This document shows positions 37,376 through 47,165 of a stretch of DNA of 64,000 nucleotides, piece after piece. The first letter of the stretch is position 1. Every line of letters starts with the position of its first letter. The DNA lies in assembly GCF_025231525.1 (NCBI RefSeq), contig NZ_CP103057.1, positions 1,629,001 through 1,693,000 on the forward strand, written 5' to 3'. Under the pieces are notes generated by a model, which had not been told where the DNA came from, did no database searches, and saw nothing but the letters and a program-made list of their open reading frames with translations. The stretch comes from Sphingomonas endolithica (GTDB lineage: Bacteria > Pseudomonadota > Alphaproteobacteria > Sphingomonadales > Sphingomonadaceae). A program made the position numbers and the translations under genes.

Positions 37376-37624
37376 ATGGCCGACGACAAGACAGCGACGC
37401 TTTACCGCATGGTCCTGCCCGACCATGTCTGCCCGTTCGGCGTCCGCGCCAAGGAGATGCTGGCGGATGCCGGCTACGAGATCGACGAACACATCCTCGG
37501 CTCGCGCGAGGAAGTGGATGCGTTCGAGCAGGAGCAGGGCGTGACGACCACCCCGCAGGTGTTCATCCACGGCGAACGAATCGGCGGCAGCGACGCACTG
37601 GAACAATATCTGGCCAGCGCCTGA
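37376..37624 (+). CDS. Glutaredoxin-family protein
   Basis: An 82-residue thioredoxin-fold protein. A single active-site Cys is in HVCPFGVRAKEML (about 17-29; CPFG replaces the dithiol CPYC, so it is monothiol-like), TTPQVFIHGERIGGSDAL (about 57-74) is the glutathione-binding cis-Pro region. GGGAG precedes the ATG by 7 nt. May reduce mixed disulfides or carry a cluster. Followed by the MBL-fold gene after 17 nt. Confidence 0.88.
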   Translation: MADDKTATLYRMVLPDHVCPFGVRAKEMLADAGYEIDEHILGSREEVDAFEQEQGVTTTPQVFIHGERIGGSDALEQYLASA

Positions 37625-37641
37625 CGCATCGGCCCCGCGCA

Positions 37642-38619
37642 ATGTCAGGCAATCGCTACTATCGCGGTCCAGTCAGCGACCATTTCGACGGTACGCGGTT
37701 CTTCAACCCAGGGCAGCCGCCGACCGATCGATCGCTGGCCGACATCCTGCGCTGGCGGCGCGAGGCGCGCTCCGCAGACTGGCCGGCATCGGTGCCGGTG
37801 AAGGCCACGATGCCCGACCAACGCGTGCCCGGCCTCCGGATCACCATGGTGGGGCATGCGACGTTGCTGATCCAGGCCGCAGGCAAGAACCTGCTTACGG
37901 ACCCTGTATGGTCGATGCGTGCCAGCCCGTTCGCCTTTGCCGGACCGAAGCGTGTGACCGCGCCGGGCACCGACTTTGCCGATCTGCCGCCAATCGACGC
38001 GGTGCTGCTCAGCCATAACTATTACGATCATCTGGACGTGGCGACGCTCCGCAGGCTGAAGCTTGCGCATGATCCGTTGATGATCATGCCGCTCGGCAAC
38101 GATGCGATCGTCGGCAAGGCCGTGCCGGGTGCGCGCATGCTGGTCGGCGACTGGCACGAGCGGCTGACCATTGCCGAGGGCTTCACGACGACCCTGACGC
38201 GCGCCAACCATTGGTCGGCACGTGGCGCGCGCGATCGCCGCATGGCATTATGGGCGGGTCATTTTCTTCACACGCCGGTCGGCAGCATCTGGTTCGCCGG
38301 CGACACCGGCTATGGCGACGGTGCGATCTTCCGTGACATGCAGCAACGGCACGGTGCGCCGGACGTCGCGCTGATCCCGATCGGCGCCTATGACCCGCGC
38401 TGGTTCATGGCCGCGCAGCATACCGATCCGGTCGAGGCGGTGCAGATCATGCGCGATGTCGGTGCGCGACAGGCGATCGGCATCCATTGGGGCACGTTCC
38501 GCCTGACCGACGAACCCTGCGAGGAACCGGCCGAACTGCTCGCCACGACGATGGCGGCCGACGATGCACCCGCCGGGCGGTTTGTCGCCGCCCGCCCGGG
38601 TGATGTGTTCGACTGCTGA
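37642..38619 (+). CDS. MBL-fold metal-dependent hydrolase, NAPE-PLD-like
   Basis: A 325-residue protein of the N-acyl-phosphatidylethanolamine phospholipase D / UlaG-like branch. It starts YYRGPVSDHFDGTRFFNP (6-23), with VGHATLLI (about 72-79), SHNYYDHLD (the HxxxDH metal motif, about 116-124), and AGDTGYGDG, plus late GIHWGTF (His) as further ligands. Binds one or two zinc or iron ions. Cleaves a phosphodiester or related bond; substrate unknown. Confidence 0.88.
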   Translation: MSGNRYYRGPVSDHFDGTRFFNPGQPPTDRSLADILRWRREARSADWPASVPVKATMPDQRVPGLRITMVGHATLLIQAAGKNLLTDPVWSMRASPFAFAGPKRVTAPGTDFADLPPIDAVLLSHNYYDHLDVATLRRLKLAHDPLMIMPLGNDAIVGKAVPGARMLVGDWHERLTIAEGFTTTLTRANHWSARGARDRRMALWAGHFLHTPVGSIWFAGDTGYGDGAIFRDMQQRHGAPDVALIPIGAYDPRWFMAAQHTDPVEAVQIMRDVGARQAIGIHWGTFRLTDEPCEEPAELLATTMAADDAPAGRFVAARPGDVFDC

Positions 38620-38623
38620 TCAG

Positions 38624-39040
38624 TTAGCCGGTGACGGCGGCCTTGATCTTCTTGGCCGCGCGCGAGACGAAGCCTTCCTCGGCGGCTTCGGCATCGGCCT
38701 TGGTCTTGTGTGCGACACCTGCGGGCTCGGCCGGCGGGGCATAGACCGAGAACAGCTTCAGCGGCCCGCCGCCCTTGTTGATGATGTTATGCTCGGCGCC
38801 CTTGGGGATGACGATCATGTGGTTGGGCGACACGCTGCTGCGCGCGCCGTCGACCACCGCCTGCCCCTCGCCGCTGACGAAGAAGGTCGTCTGATCAGCC
38901 GGGTGCGTCTCCATGCCGATATCTTCGCCGGCGGGAATGCTCATCAGCACGATCTGCACCTTGGCATCGCGAAAGACCTCCTTCTGGAAGAATTCGTTCT
39001 TGCCGGCCAGATCGATCATGTCTTTGTTGAAAATCGCCAT
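38624..39040 (-). CDS. Cupin-domain protein
   Basis: A 138-residue single-domain cupin. METHPADQTTFFVSGEGQAV (about 43-62) and PKGAEHNIINKG (about 78-89) are the two cupin motifs with His/Glu/His metal ligands. The C-terminus is an Ala/Lys-rich helix. AGGAG precedes the start. Likely a small metal-binding or isomerase-like protein, function unknown. It is divergent from the M13 peptidase gene. Confidence 0.85.
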   Translation of the reverse strand: MAIFNKDMIDLAGKNEFFQKEVFRDAKVQIVLMSIPAGEDIGMETHPADQTTFFVSGEGQAVVDGARSSVSPNHMIVIPKGAEHNIINKGGGPLKLFSVYAPPAEPAGVAHKTKADAEAAEEGFVSRAAKKIKAAVTG

Positions 39041-39197
39041 CATTCGCTCCTGTGTTTGCAGCATAACCGCCGGGCACGCGATTGGATGCGCCGCATGCGC
39101 CAAACGGCGCACTCGCATGTTGCGTCGCCTCTCCCCCGATGCCAGAAGAGCCCGAAGGCAGCGGCAAAGCGCCTGTAACAAAAGAGGAAATCCGCCT

Positions 39198-41264
39198 GTG
39201 AAGAAGCCGTTGCTGCTTGCCTTGTCCACGGCTCTGGTTGCGATCACCGCGCCCGCCCTCAGCCAGGATCAAGCGTCGTCCGCCACCAGCCCGGCGGCAA
39301 CGGGTGCGGAAAGCTATGGCCGCTGGGGCTTCGACCTTGCCGGCATGGATCGCAGCGTAAAGCCCGGCGACGACTGGTTCCGCTTCGTCAACGGCACGTG
39401 GGTAGACAAGACGCAAATCCCGGCCGATCGCTCCTCCTACGGTGCGTTCGCGGTGCTGCGCGATTTGTCCGAGCAGCGGCTGCGCGTGCTGATTTCGGGC
39501 TATAATGCAACCGATGCGGCACATCCCGATCGGATGAAGGCGGCGATCCTCTACTCGGGCTTCATGGACGAAGCCGCCGCCGAGAAGCGCGATGCCGCGC
39601 CGCTGACCGAGCGGCTGAAGCCGGTGCGCGCCGCAGCATCGAAGACAGACGTTGCCGCGCTGATGGGCCGCGCTGTCGGTGGGTTCGGGGCGAGCTTCTT
39701 CGGACCGGGCGTTAATGACGATGCCAAACGGCCGGATATCTACGCACTGTATTTGCGGCAGTCCGGGCTGGGGTTGGGGGATCGCGAGCTGTATCTCGAT
39801 GCCAAGTTCCAGCCGCAGGTCGCCCGCTATCGCCAATATGTCGCGCAGCTGCTCGGCATGGCGGGCTGGGCTGATCCGGCAAAGGCGGCGGACGCGGTGG
39901 TCGCGATGGAGACCAAGCTGGCCCAGGCGCACTGGACGCGCGCGCAGAGCCGCGACCGTGACAAGACCTACAATTTGACCACGCTCGCCGAGTTGAAGAC
40001 GCAGGCGCCGGGCTTCCCCTGGGATGCCTTCTGGCAGGCCGCCGGCGTCGCCAAGGCCGAGCGCGCGATCGTCGCGCAGAACACCGCCTTTCCCGGCATC
40101 GCCAAGGTGTTCGCCGATACCGATCTCGACACGTTGAAGGCATGGGAGGCATTCCACGTTACCGACGATGTCGCGCCTTTGCTCTCCAAGCGCTTCGTGG
40201 ATGCGCAATTCGAATTCCGCTCGAAATTCCTCAACGGTCAGCCGCAGCAGCGCGAACGCTGGAAGCGGGCTGTGGCGTTCACCGAGAATGCGGTCGGCGA
40301 GGGCATCGGGCGGGATTATGTCGCACTGTACTTCCCGCCCGAATCCAAGGCCAAGATGGACCGGCTGGTGGGCAATCTGCGCGTGGCGCTCGCCGGTCGG
40401 ATCAACGGGCTCGCCTGGATGAGCCCGGCGACTAAGCAGCAGGCGCAGGAGAAGCTCAAAGGCTTTAGCGTCAAGATCGGCTATCCCGACAAGTGGCGCG
40501 ATTACAGCGCGCTGCAGATCGTGCCCGGCGACGTGGTCGGCAATGCCGAGCGCGCGCAGCGCTTCGAATGGGATTACCGCCGCAAACGCATGGGCGGTCC
40601 GGTCGACAAGGCCGAGTGGGGCATGACGCCGCAGACGGTCAACGCTTACTATAATTCGGTCAAGAACGAGATCGTCTTTCCCGCCGCCATCCTGCAGCCG
40701 CCCTTCTTCGATCCCAAGGCCGACGATGCGGTGAATTACGGCGGCATCGGCGGCGTGATCGGGCATGAAATCAGCCATGGCTTCGACGATCAGGGACGCA
40801 AGTCGGACGGCCAGGGCATCCTGCGCGACTGGTGGACGGCCGAGGACGCGACCAAGTTCGAGGCGCAGGCAGTGCGGCTGGGCGGGCAATACGAGGCGTA
40901 CAGCTTCGATGGGTTGCCGGGCGTGCACATCAACGGCCGCGCTTCGATGGGCGAGAATATCGGTGATCTGGGCGGCGTGCTGATCGCGCTCGATGCCTAT
41001 CATGCGTCGCTTGGCGGCAAGAAGGCGGCGGTGATCGATGGCTTCACCGGCGACCAGCGCTTCTTCCTCGGCTGGGGCCAGGTGTGGCGCACCTTGTTCC
41101 GCAACGAAGCGCTGCGGCAGCAGCTCGTCGGCGATCCGCATTCGCCAGGGCAGATCCGCGCGGTGAACCCGCTGCGCAACGTCGATGCCTGGTATGCCGC
41201 GTGGAAGATCACGCCCGACCAGAAACAGTATCTGCCGCCGGCCGAACGCGTGCGGATTTGGTGA
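39198..41264 (+). CDS. M13-family zinc metallopeptidase
   Basis: A 688-residue neprilysin/PepO-type endopeptidase with a signal peptide (residues 1-22, ending ALSQ). Catalytic zinc site GHEISHGFDDQG (about 521-532; HExxH), and a third ligand Glu with GENIGDLGG (about 584-592). NAYYNSVKNEIVFPAAILQP (about 481-500) binds substrate. Periplasmic; cuts short peptides. Start is GTG 39198 with AGAGGAAA upstream. Full length. Confidence 0.94.
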   Translation: MKKPLLLALSTALVAITAPALSQDQASSATSPAATGAESYGRWGFDLAGMDRSVKPGDDWFRFVNGTWVDKTQIPADRSSYGAFAVLRDLSEQRLRVLISGYNATDAAHPDRMKAAILYSGFMDEAAAEKRDAAPLTERLKPVRAAASKTDVAALMGRAVGGFGASFFGPGVNDDAKRPDIYALYLRQSGLGLGDRELYLDAKFQPQVARYRQYVAQLLGMAGWADPAKAADAVVAMETKLAQAHWTRAQSRDRDKTYNLTTLAELKTQAPGFPWDAFWQAAGVAKAERAIVAQNTAFPGIAKVFADTDLDTLKAWEAFHVTDDVAPLLSKRFVDAQFEFRSKFLNGQPQQRERWKRAVAFTENAVGEGIGRDYVALYFPPESKAKMDRLVGNLRVALAGRINGLAWMSPATKQQAQEKLKGFSVKIGYPDKWRDYSALQIVPGDVVGNAERAQRFEWDYRRKRMGGPVDKAEWGMTPQTVNAYYNSVKNEIVFPAAILQPPFFDPKADDAVNYGGIGGVIGHEISHGFDDQGRKSDGQGILRDWWTAEDATKFEAQAVRLGGQYEAYSFDGLPGVHINGRASMGENIGDLGGVLIALDAYHASLGGKKAAVIDGFTGDQRFFLGWGQVWRTLFRNEALRQQLVGDPHSPGQIRAVNPLRNVDAWYAAWKITPDQKQYLPPAERVRIW

Positions 41265-41324
41265 GCGGAGTATAGCGAGGTTGCGGCTGCACGAGTTGGT
41301 GTAGCAGCGCCGATTCTACGGAAG

Positions 41325-41355
41325 CCGTCACCCCGAACCTGTTCCGGAGTGACGG
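41325..41355. repeat. Palindromic repeat, family D, single copy
   Basis: A 31-bp imperfect palindrome with CCGTCAC/GTGACGG arms around a CCCGAACCTGTTCCGG-like core, related to the repeats at 56991-57098. It is between the peptidase and the convergent histidine kinase gene. Confidence 0.6.
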
Positions 41356-41375
41356 TCATCCACATGGCGATCCGA

Positions 41376-44300
41376 TCAGATCACCGGTAGCGTTCCCGTC
41401 GGCCGGATCATGTCGCGGATGCGCGCGGCGAGTTCGTCCATACCGAACGGTTTGGTGAGCAATTCCATGCCGGGTTCGAGATGACCGTTGCCGACCGCCG
41501 CGTTCTCGGCATAGCCGGTGATGAACAGCACCTTCAGCCCCGGGCGTAGTACCCGCGCGGCATCCGCCACCTGCCGGCCGTTCAGCCCGCCGGGCAGCCC
41601 GACATCGGTGACCAGCAGATCGATGCGCGTCGCGCTCTCCAGCACGCGGATACCGGCCGGGCCGTCGCTTGCCTGCAGGATGCGGTAACCGGCATCCTCC
41701 AGTATCTCGGCGACCAGCATGCGGATGGTCGGTTCGTCGTCCACTACCAGCACGGTCTCGCCCTGGCCCGCGCGCAGATCGGCCTGGTCGGCCTGGTCCT
41801 CCTCCTCGATCGCGTCATCGCCATAATGGCGCGGCAGATAGATGCACATCGTCGTCCCCTGCCCCACTTCCGAATAGATCCGCACCTGCCCGCCCGATTG
41901 TCGGGCAAAGCCGTAGATCATCGACAGGCCGAGGCCGGTGCCGACCCCGAGCGGCTTGGTGGTGAAGAAGGGATCGAACGCGCGCGAGATCACTTCCGGC
42001 GTCATGCCGGTGCCGGTGTCGGTGACGCACAGCGAGACATATTGCCCGGCCGGCAGCTCGCGCTCGCCAGCGCTGCGCGCGTCCAGCCATTTGTTGGCGG
42101 TCTCGATCGTGATCCGGCCGCCGCCCGGCATCGCATCGCGGGCATTGATGCACAGGTTGAGCAACGCGTTCTCCAGCTGCGGCGCATCGACCAGGGTCGA
42201 CCACAATCCGCCCGCGCCGACGGTCTCAAGGGCGATGTCGGGGCCGATCGAGCGCCGGATCAGATCGTCCATGCCGGCGATCAGCCGGTTCACGTCGGTC
42301 GGCCTGGGATCGAGCGTCTGGCGGCGCGAAAAGGCGAGCAGCCGTTGCGTTAGCGAAGCGGCACGCTGCGCTGCGCCTTGCGCGGCCGTTACATGTCGCG
42401 CGATCGCATCGTAGCGCCCTTGCTCGGCACGCAGTTGCAGCAGTTCGAGGTTGCCGGTGATGCCGGTCAGCAGATTGTTGAAATCGTGCGCGATGCCGCC
42501 CGTCAGCTGCCCGACCGCCTCCATCTTCTGCGCCTGGCGTAGCGCCTCTTGTGCCTGGACGAGCGCTTCGGCCTGCGCCTTTGCCTCGCTCACGTCGCGT
42601 GCCGTGGCGGTGATCAGATCCCCCTCCGGCCCTGCCGTCCAGGACAGGGTGCGATAGCCGCCATCCTTGTGGCGATAGCGGTTCTCGAACGGTGCCAGCG
42701 GCGCGCCGCCCGCCTGATCGAGGGCGCCGTCGGTCGGCGCGCTATCGTCGGGGTGGATGAAGTCGAACACCGACTTGCCGATCATCTCCTCCGGATGCCA
42801 GCCGAGGATCTGCCGCGCGGCTGGGCTTACTTCGTGGAAGATCCCGGCAGTATCGATCACCACGATGAGGTCGCGCGAATTGCGCCATGCCCGGTCGCGT
42901 TCGCGCGTGCGCGCATCGACGCGTTCCTCCAGCTCGTCATTCAGCTCGCGCAGTGCCTGTTCGGAGGCTTTTTGCTGTTCAATATCGGTATTGGTGCCGA
43001 GCCAGCCGGTAATCGCGCCAGCCGCATCGCGCAGCGGCACGGCCCGGGCCAGATGCCAGCGATAGACGCCGTCCGACCGCCGGATGCGGAATTCGGTGGC
43101 ATATTCCTCGCCCGTCGCGATGCTATGCACCCAGGCGGCAGCGGCGCCCTCGACATCCTCGGGGTGGAGCCAGGCGGCCCAGCCGTCGCGCAGCAGATCG
43201 CCCTCGCCGCGCCCTCCATAGGCATACGCACGATCATTGGCCCAATCGACCAGCCCGGCCGACGACGCCGACCATACATGGTTGGGCACCGCCTGCGCAA
43301 AGGCGCGGAACCTGGCCTCGCTGAGCTCGACCGCCTGCTGCGCCGCGCGGCGTTCGGTCACGTCCTGCACGACGCCGACCATGCGCACCGGACGGCCGGC
43401 ATCGTCGCGCTCGAACTCGGCGCGGCGGGAGATGCGCCGTATCTCGCCGGTGACGCCGTGTATGATGCGATATTCCGCCTCCGGCGGCGCAACGCCGGTC
43501 AGCCGGGTATCGGCATGCGAAGCCAATCCGGTATCTTCGGGATGGACCAAAGCTTCGGTGAGCGCAGGATCGATCCCGTCGGCCGATGCGAGGCCGAAGA
43601 TGCGGCAGAATTCCGGCGTGCCGTAGATCACGTTGGTGGCCAGCTCGACCGAGAAGATGCCGACGCCGCCCGCCTCCTGCGCCCGCCGCAGCCGCGCTTC
43701 GGATGCGCGCAACGCTTCTGCGGTGCGGTGTTCCACGGTTCGATCACGCAGCACCTTGACGAAGCCCTCGACGGTGCCGTGCGCATCGCGCAACGGCGTC
43801 ATCTCGCCGCTCGCCCAGAACAACGCGCCGGACTTGTGGAGATGCCAGCGTTCATCGGCGCCGCGTCCTTCGTCGAGCGCGGACTGCATCTCGTGCTCGA
43901 CCTGCCCACCGGCGACGTCATCGGGCGTGAAGAAGCAATGCGCGGTGCGGCCTAGCATCTCCGCCTCCGACCAGCCGAGCACGTTCTGCGCGCCGGCATT
44001 CCAGCCGGTGATGCGGCCGTCCAGATCGCTGGCAATGATCGCATAGTCGATCGCGCTGTCCAGCACCTGACGATTGCGGTCCTGGCTGATGCGCAGCGCC
44101 TGGGCGGTGGCATGCGCTTCGGTGACATCCGTGCCTTCGACGAACACACCGGTGACGACGCCGGCCGCGTCGCGGATCGGCTGATAGACGAAATCCAGCG
44201 TGCGCAGCACGGGCAAACCTTCGGCCTGGCGCAGTCTTACCTGCATCCCGTTGCCGGTGACCGCCTCACCCGTCTGCAGCACGCGGTCGAGCATTTCGAA

Positions 44301-44966
44301 CAAGCCCTGGCCGGCGACCTCGGGCAGAGCGTCGCGCACGCTCTTGCCGAGCAGGTCGCGCCCGCCGACCAGTTTGCGATAGGCCGGGTTGGCGATGAAG
44401 AAGACATGTTCCGGGCCGTGCAGCGCGGCGACGAAGCTCGGCGAGTGTTCAAACAATTCGCGGAAGCGCTGCACTTCGCTCGATCGTGCGCGCTCGGCCA
44501 GCACCCTGCGCGTGGTATCCTTGGTGATGCACATCACGCCGGCGATGTCGCCCTGATCGCCACGCAGCGGGGAATAGGAAAAGGACCACCAACTGTCCTC
44601 CGGATCGCCGTGCCGATCCATGACCACCAGCAGGTCCTCGACCTTGCTGGCAGTGCCGCCCAGCGCCTGATCGACCATCGGCCGCACTTGCGGCCAGGCG
44701 TCGGGCCACAAATCCGCCGCGGGCATGCCGATGGCGCCGTCCAGCCGTCTACCCAGGATCGGTGCATAGGCATCGTTGTGGAAAAAAGTGCAGTCGGCAC
44801 CCCATACCAGGTACATCGACTCCGCCGATTCGAGCAGCAGCATCAAGGCATTGCGCAGCGCAATCGGCCAGTGCTCGGTGTCGCCGAGCGACGTCCCGCT
44901 CCAATCGCGTTGACGAATGGCGGCCCCGGCGCTGCCCCCGTTCATGGGAAATCGGTGTTGTTCCAT
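41376..44966 (-). CDS. Hybrid histidine kinase with six PAS domains
   Basis: A 1196-residue soluble sensor kinase with no membrane helices. Six PAS-type units in series lie at about 25-150, 168-285, 300-415, 430-545, 555-670 and 685-800, several ending in PAC-like DVTE or DTT segments. HisKA has the phosphoacceptor in GGIAHDFNNLL (about 842-852), HATPase the N box NLCINARDAMPGGG, then TDTGTGMTPE and GLGLSMIYGF. A C-terminal receiver domain (about 1070-1190) has DDEP, phosphoacceptor TDVGLPGG and KPFG. No output or transporter gene is adjacent; phosphate may pass to a response regulator elsewhere. Senses intracellular signals. Confidence 0.92.
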   Translation of the reverse strand: MEQHRFPMNGGSAGAAIRQRDWSGTSLGDTEHWPIALRNALMLLLESAESMYLVWGADCTFFHNDAYAPILGRRLDGAIGMPAADLWPDAWPQVRPMVDQALGGTASKVEDLLVVMDRHGDPEDSWWSFSYSPLRGDQGDIAGVMCITKDTTRRVLAERARSSEVQRFRELFEHSPSFVAALHGPEHVFFIANPAYRKLVGGRDLLGKSVRDALPEVAGQGLFEMLDRVLQTGEAVTGNGMQVRLRQAEGLPVLRTLDFVYQPIRDAAGVVTGVFVEGTDVTEAHATAQALRISQDRNRQVLDSAIDYAIIASDLDGRITGWNAGAQNVLGWSEAEMLGRTAHCFFTPDDVAGGQVEHEMQSALDEGRGADERWHLHKSGALFWASGEMTPLRDAHGTVEGFVKVLRDRTVEHRTAEALRASEARLRRAQEAGGVGIFSVELATNVIYGTPEFCRIFGLASADGIDPALTEALVHPEDTGLASHADTRLTGVAPPEAEYRIIHGVTGEIRRISRRAEFERDDAGRPVRMVGVVQDVTERRAAQQAVELSEARFRAFAQAVPNHVWSASSAGLVDWANDRAYAYGGRGEGDLLRDGWAAWLHPEDVEGAAAAWVHSIATGEEYATEFRIRRSDGVYRWHLARAVPLRDAAGAITGWLGTNTDIEQQKASEQALRELNDELEERVDARTRERDRAWRNSRDLIVVIDTAGIFHEVSPAARQILGWHPEEMIGKSVFDFIHPDDSAPTDGALDQAGGAPLAPFENRYRHKDGGYRTLSWTAGPEGDLITATARDVSEAKAQAEALVQAQEALRQAQKMEAVGQLTGGIAHDFNNLLTGITGNLELLQLRAEQGRYDAIARHVTAAQGAAQRAASLTQRLLAFSRRQTLDPRPTDVNRLIAGMDDLIRRSIGPDIALETVGAGGLWSTLVDAPQLENALLNLCINARDAMPGGGRITIETANKWLDARSAGERELPAGQYVSLCVTDTGTGMTPEVISRAFDPFFTTKPLGVGTGLGLSMIYGFARQSGGQVRIYSEVGQGTTMCIYLPRHYGDDAIEEEDQADQADLRAGQGETVLVVDDEPTIRMLVAEILEDAGYRILQASDGPAGIRVLESATRIDLLVTDVGLPGGLNGRQVADAARVLRPGLKVLFITGYAENAAVGNGHLEPGMELLTKPFGMDELAARIRDMIRPTGTLPVI

Positions 44967-45136
44967 CTTGCCTTCGCTCGCGCCTATGGTGCAGCCTACC
45001 GGCTGAACGCGGATCGGTCATCTTGAAAGCTTAAGGGAGGCGTTGCGGCGCGGCTGCGGGGTCTAAGCGCGGGATGACCCGATTTGATCCCTTTTCAGTT
45101 GCAGCATCACTTCGCTGGGATCGCGTGCGTCATCGC

Positions 45137-46669
45137 TCAATGCCCGCCGCGGATCTGCTCGATCAGGTCGCGGTGCGGAGGAAGTTCCAGCGTGGCGCGT
45201 TCACCGAACCCCCGGATGCGCGCGAACTGGCGGTCGGCGTCCTCGCCATGGGGCACATGGTTCAGCCGCGGCGCGGTAGTGCCGAAATCCATACCGTAGA
45301 GGATGTACTGATAGTTGAAGAAGGCGAACGTCTCGGTATCGAGGGTGAAGTCGAACCGGCCTGGCGGGCGATAGCGCCATTGCTCCAGCAGGTCGGCGAG
45401 CGGCTCGGGCCAGGTCCCCGGATCGGCATTGTCGCGCCAAAATGGCTCGCGGCGGCGGCTGAGGCAGTAATGCAGCTTCAGGAAAGTGCCGACATTGTCG
45501 TAGCGGGCGCGCATCAGCGCGTTGAAGCGCCGCGCCGGGGCGGCTACCGGGCCGTCATGCGTGAACATCTCGGCGATCATCGCCACGCCGGCCTCGATCA
45601 TCACGATGCCGGTCGCTTCGAGCGGCTCCAGGAACCCGCCGGCCAGCCCCAGGGCGACGCAATTGCCGATCCACTGCCGGTCGCGATAGCCGGGTTCGAA
45701 CGACAGCGTGCGCGTCGGCACGTCGCCCGGCTGCATGCCGAGATAGGCGTGCAGGATGTCGCTGGCGCGCGCTTCGTCGATATGCGCGCTGGAATAGACG
45801 CAGCCCACGCCGTGCGCATCGGCCAGACCAATGTCCCAGATCCACCCCGCCTCGTGCGCCGTGGCGAGCGTATAGCTGGCCAGCGGCCCGCGGGCGCGGG
45901 GGTAAGGCAGCTTGGCGGTGATGGCACGATCGGTGAACAGGTGGTTGCGCACCGATTTCACCGGCTCGCCTAGCGCCCGCCCGATCAGTTCGGCCCGGAA
46001 GCCCGTGCAATCGATGTAGAGATCGGCTTGAAGCGTGCCGTGATCGCGGGTCGCCACGCCCGCGATCATCCCGTCCGGTGCGATATCGACGCGGGTAACG
46101 ACATCGGCAATGTGCGTCACGCCCGCGCCCATGGCGTGGCGCGACAGCAACGCCGCCAGCTTTACCGCATCGAAATGATAGGCATAGGCAAGCGGCCCGG
46201 CGAAATTGCCGTCCATCGCCGATTTGGGTCCGCGCCCAGCATCCGCAACACGGCTCTGAATGGTGACGGCCTCCGCGAATGGCGCGCGCGTGCGCGGTTC
46301 CTGCGCCAGCCAGTATGGCGCAAGACTGCCGACATCGGTCTGGAACGGCGCCTCGAAGGGATGGACGTAGACGTGGCGCGTGTCCCCATCGGGCGCGTGC
46401 AGCCAATCGGCGAAGCGGATGCCTTGCTTGAACGTGGCCGAGGTCTCGCGCAGGAACTCCCGCTCGTCGATGCCGAGAAACTTCAGCGTTGCGCGGATTG
46501 TCGGGAAGGTGCCCTCGCCCACCCCGACGATACCGATATCGGGCGATTCCAACAGCGTGATCTCGGTCGCCCCGCGCGGCGACACCGCCAGCGCTTTGGC
46601 CAGGTATGCAGCGGCCAGCCAGCCCGCGGTGCCGCCCCCGACGATCAGGATCCTGCGCGTGCCGCTCAT
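45137..46669 (-). CDS. Flavin-dependent tryptophan halogenase-family protein
   Basis: A 510-residue PrnA-like flavoprotein. GGGTAGWLAAAYLAK (about 11-25) binds FAD, IGVGEGTFPT (about 47-56; variant wording IVGVGEGT), and the catalytic Lys in ATFKQGIRFADW (about 77-88). The halogenase WxWxIP motif appears as WIWDIGL (about 275-281), with Gly for Pro. GGFLEPLEATGI is also typical. Such enzymes chlorinate or brominate aromatic rings with FADH2; a flavin reductase would be needed elsewhere. Substrate unknown; in Sphingomonads this family often sits with TonB receptors, not seen here. Confidence 0.88.
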   Translation of the reverse strand: MSGTRRILIVGGGTAGWLAAAYLAKALAVSPRGATEITLLESPDIGIVGVGEGTFPTIRATLKFLGIDEREFLRETSATFKQGIRFADWLHAPDGDTRHVYVHPFEAPFQTDVGSLAPYWLAQEPRTRAPFAEAVTIQSRVADAGRGPKSAMDGNFAGPLAYAYHFDAVKLAALLSRHAMGAGVTHIADVVTRVDIAPDGMIAGVATRDHGTLQADLYIDCTGFRAELIGRALGEPVKSVRNHLFTDRAITAKLPYPRARGPLASYTLATAHEAGWIWDIGLADAHGVGCVYSSAHIDEARASDILHAYLGMQPGDVPTRTLSFEPGYRDRQWIGNCVALGLAGGFLEPLEATGIVMIEAGVAMIAEMFTHDGPVAAPARRFNALMRARYDNVGTFLKLHYCLSRRREPFWRDNADPGTWPEPLADLLEQWRYRPPGRFDFTLDTETFAFFNYQYILYGMDFGTTAPRLNHVPHGEDADRQFARIRGFGERATLELPPHRDLIEQIRGGH

Positions 46670-46688
46670 CGCCCCGAACCTAACCGCT

Positions 46689-47165
46689 TCATGCACGCAC
46701 GAACAGCGACTTCAGCCAATGCGGCTCGCCGCGGCTCGCCTGACGCCAGTCGGTATCTTCTTCCCGCGCATATTTCCACGGGTCGAGCAGCTTGATCTTC
46801 ACGCCCCTGAACGCCGCGCCGGCCCGCGTGGCGACGGTCAGCCCCTGCTCGAGCGCCGTCGCGGCAATCAGCGCGTCGCGGGCATCCAGCGTTAGGCCGC
46901 GGCGCCGGCGGATCACGGCAGCATCGACCGGCAGGATCCGCCCGTCAAAGGCCGGCAGCACCTGTTCGTCGATCCAGCGCTGCAGCCGCACCGCTTGCAC
47001 CTTGTCGCGTGGCGAGCGCGCGGCAGCGTTCTCCAGGTCGAGCAGCGAGACGGCCGACAAGAACAGATGCTCGCGGGGCATGCCGCCCGCCCAGGCGGCC
47101 ACTGCCGCGTCCGCCGACGCACCACGGCGCAGTTCGGCGACCACATCGGTATCGAGCAGGAACAT
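46689..47165 (-). CDS. VapC-like PIN-domain toxin
   Basis: A 158-residue PIN-domain ribonuclease: FLLDTDVVAELRRG (2-15; first acidic residue), Glu in LLDLENAA (about 47-54), and Asp in DARDALIAATALEQG (about 98-112). Expected to cut RNA when free of antitoxin. The start overlaps the antitoxin stop by 4 nt (ATGA), the usual arrangement. Its stop is 20 nt from the halogenase start. Confidence 0.88.
   Translation of the reverse strand: MFLLDTDVVAELRRGASADAAVAAWAGGMPREHLFLSAVSLLDLENAAARSPRDKVQAVRLQRWIDEQVLPAFDGRILPVDAAVIRRRRGLTLDARDALIAATALEQGLTVATRAGAAFRGVKIKLLDPWKYAREEDTDWRQASRGEPHWLKSLFVRA

Noticed and set aside
38895..41141. Long minus-strand frame opposite the M13 peptidase
   Set aside because: Its translation is Arg/Gly/His-rich with no motif, whereas the plus strand has a complete metallopeptidase.
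45074..45973. Plus-strand frame opposite the halogenase gene
   Set aside because: No family features; the minus strand encodes a recognisable halogenase.
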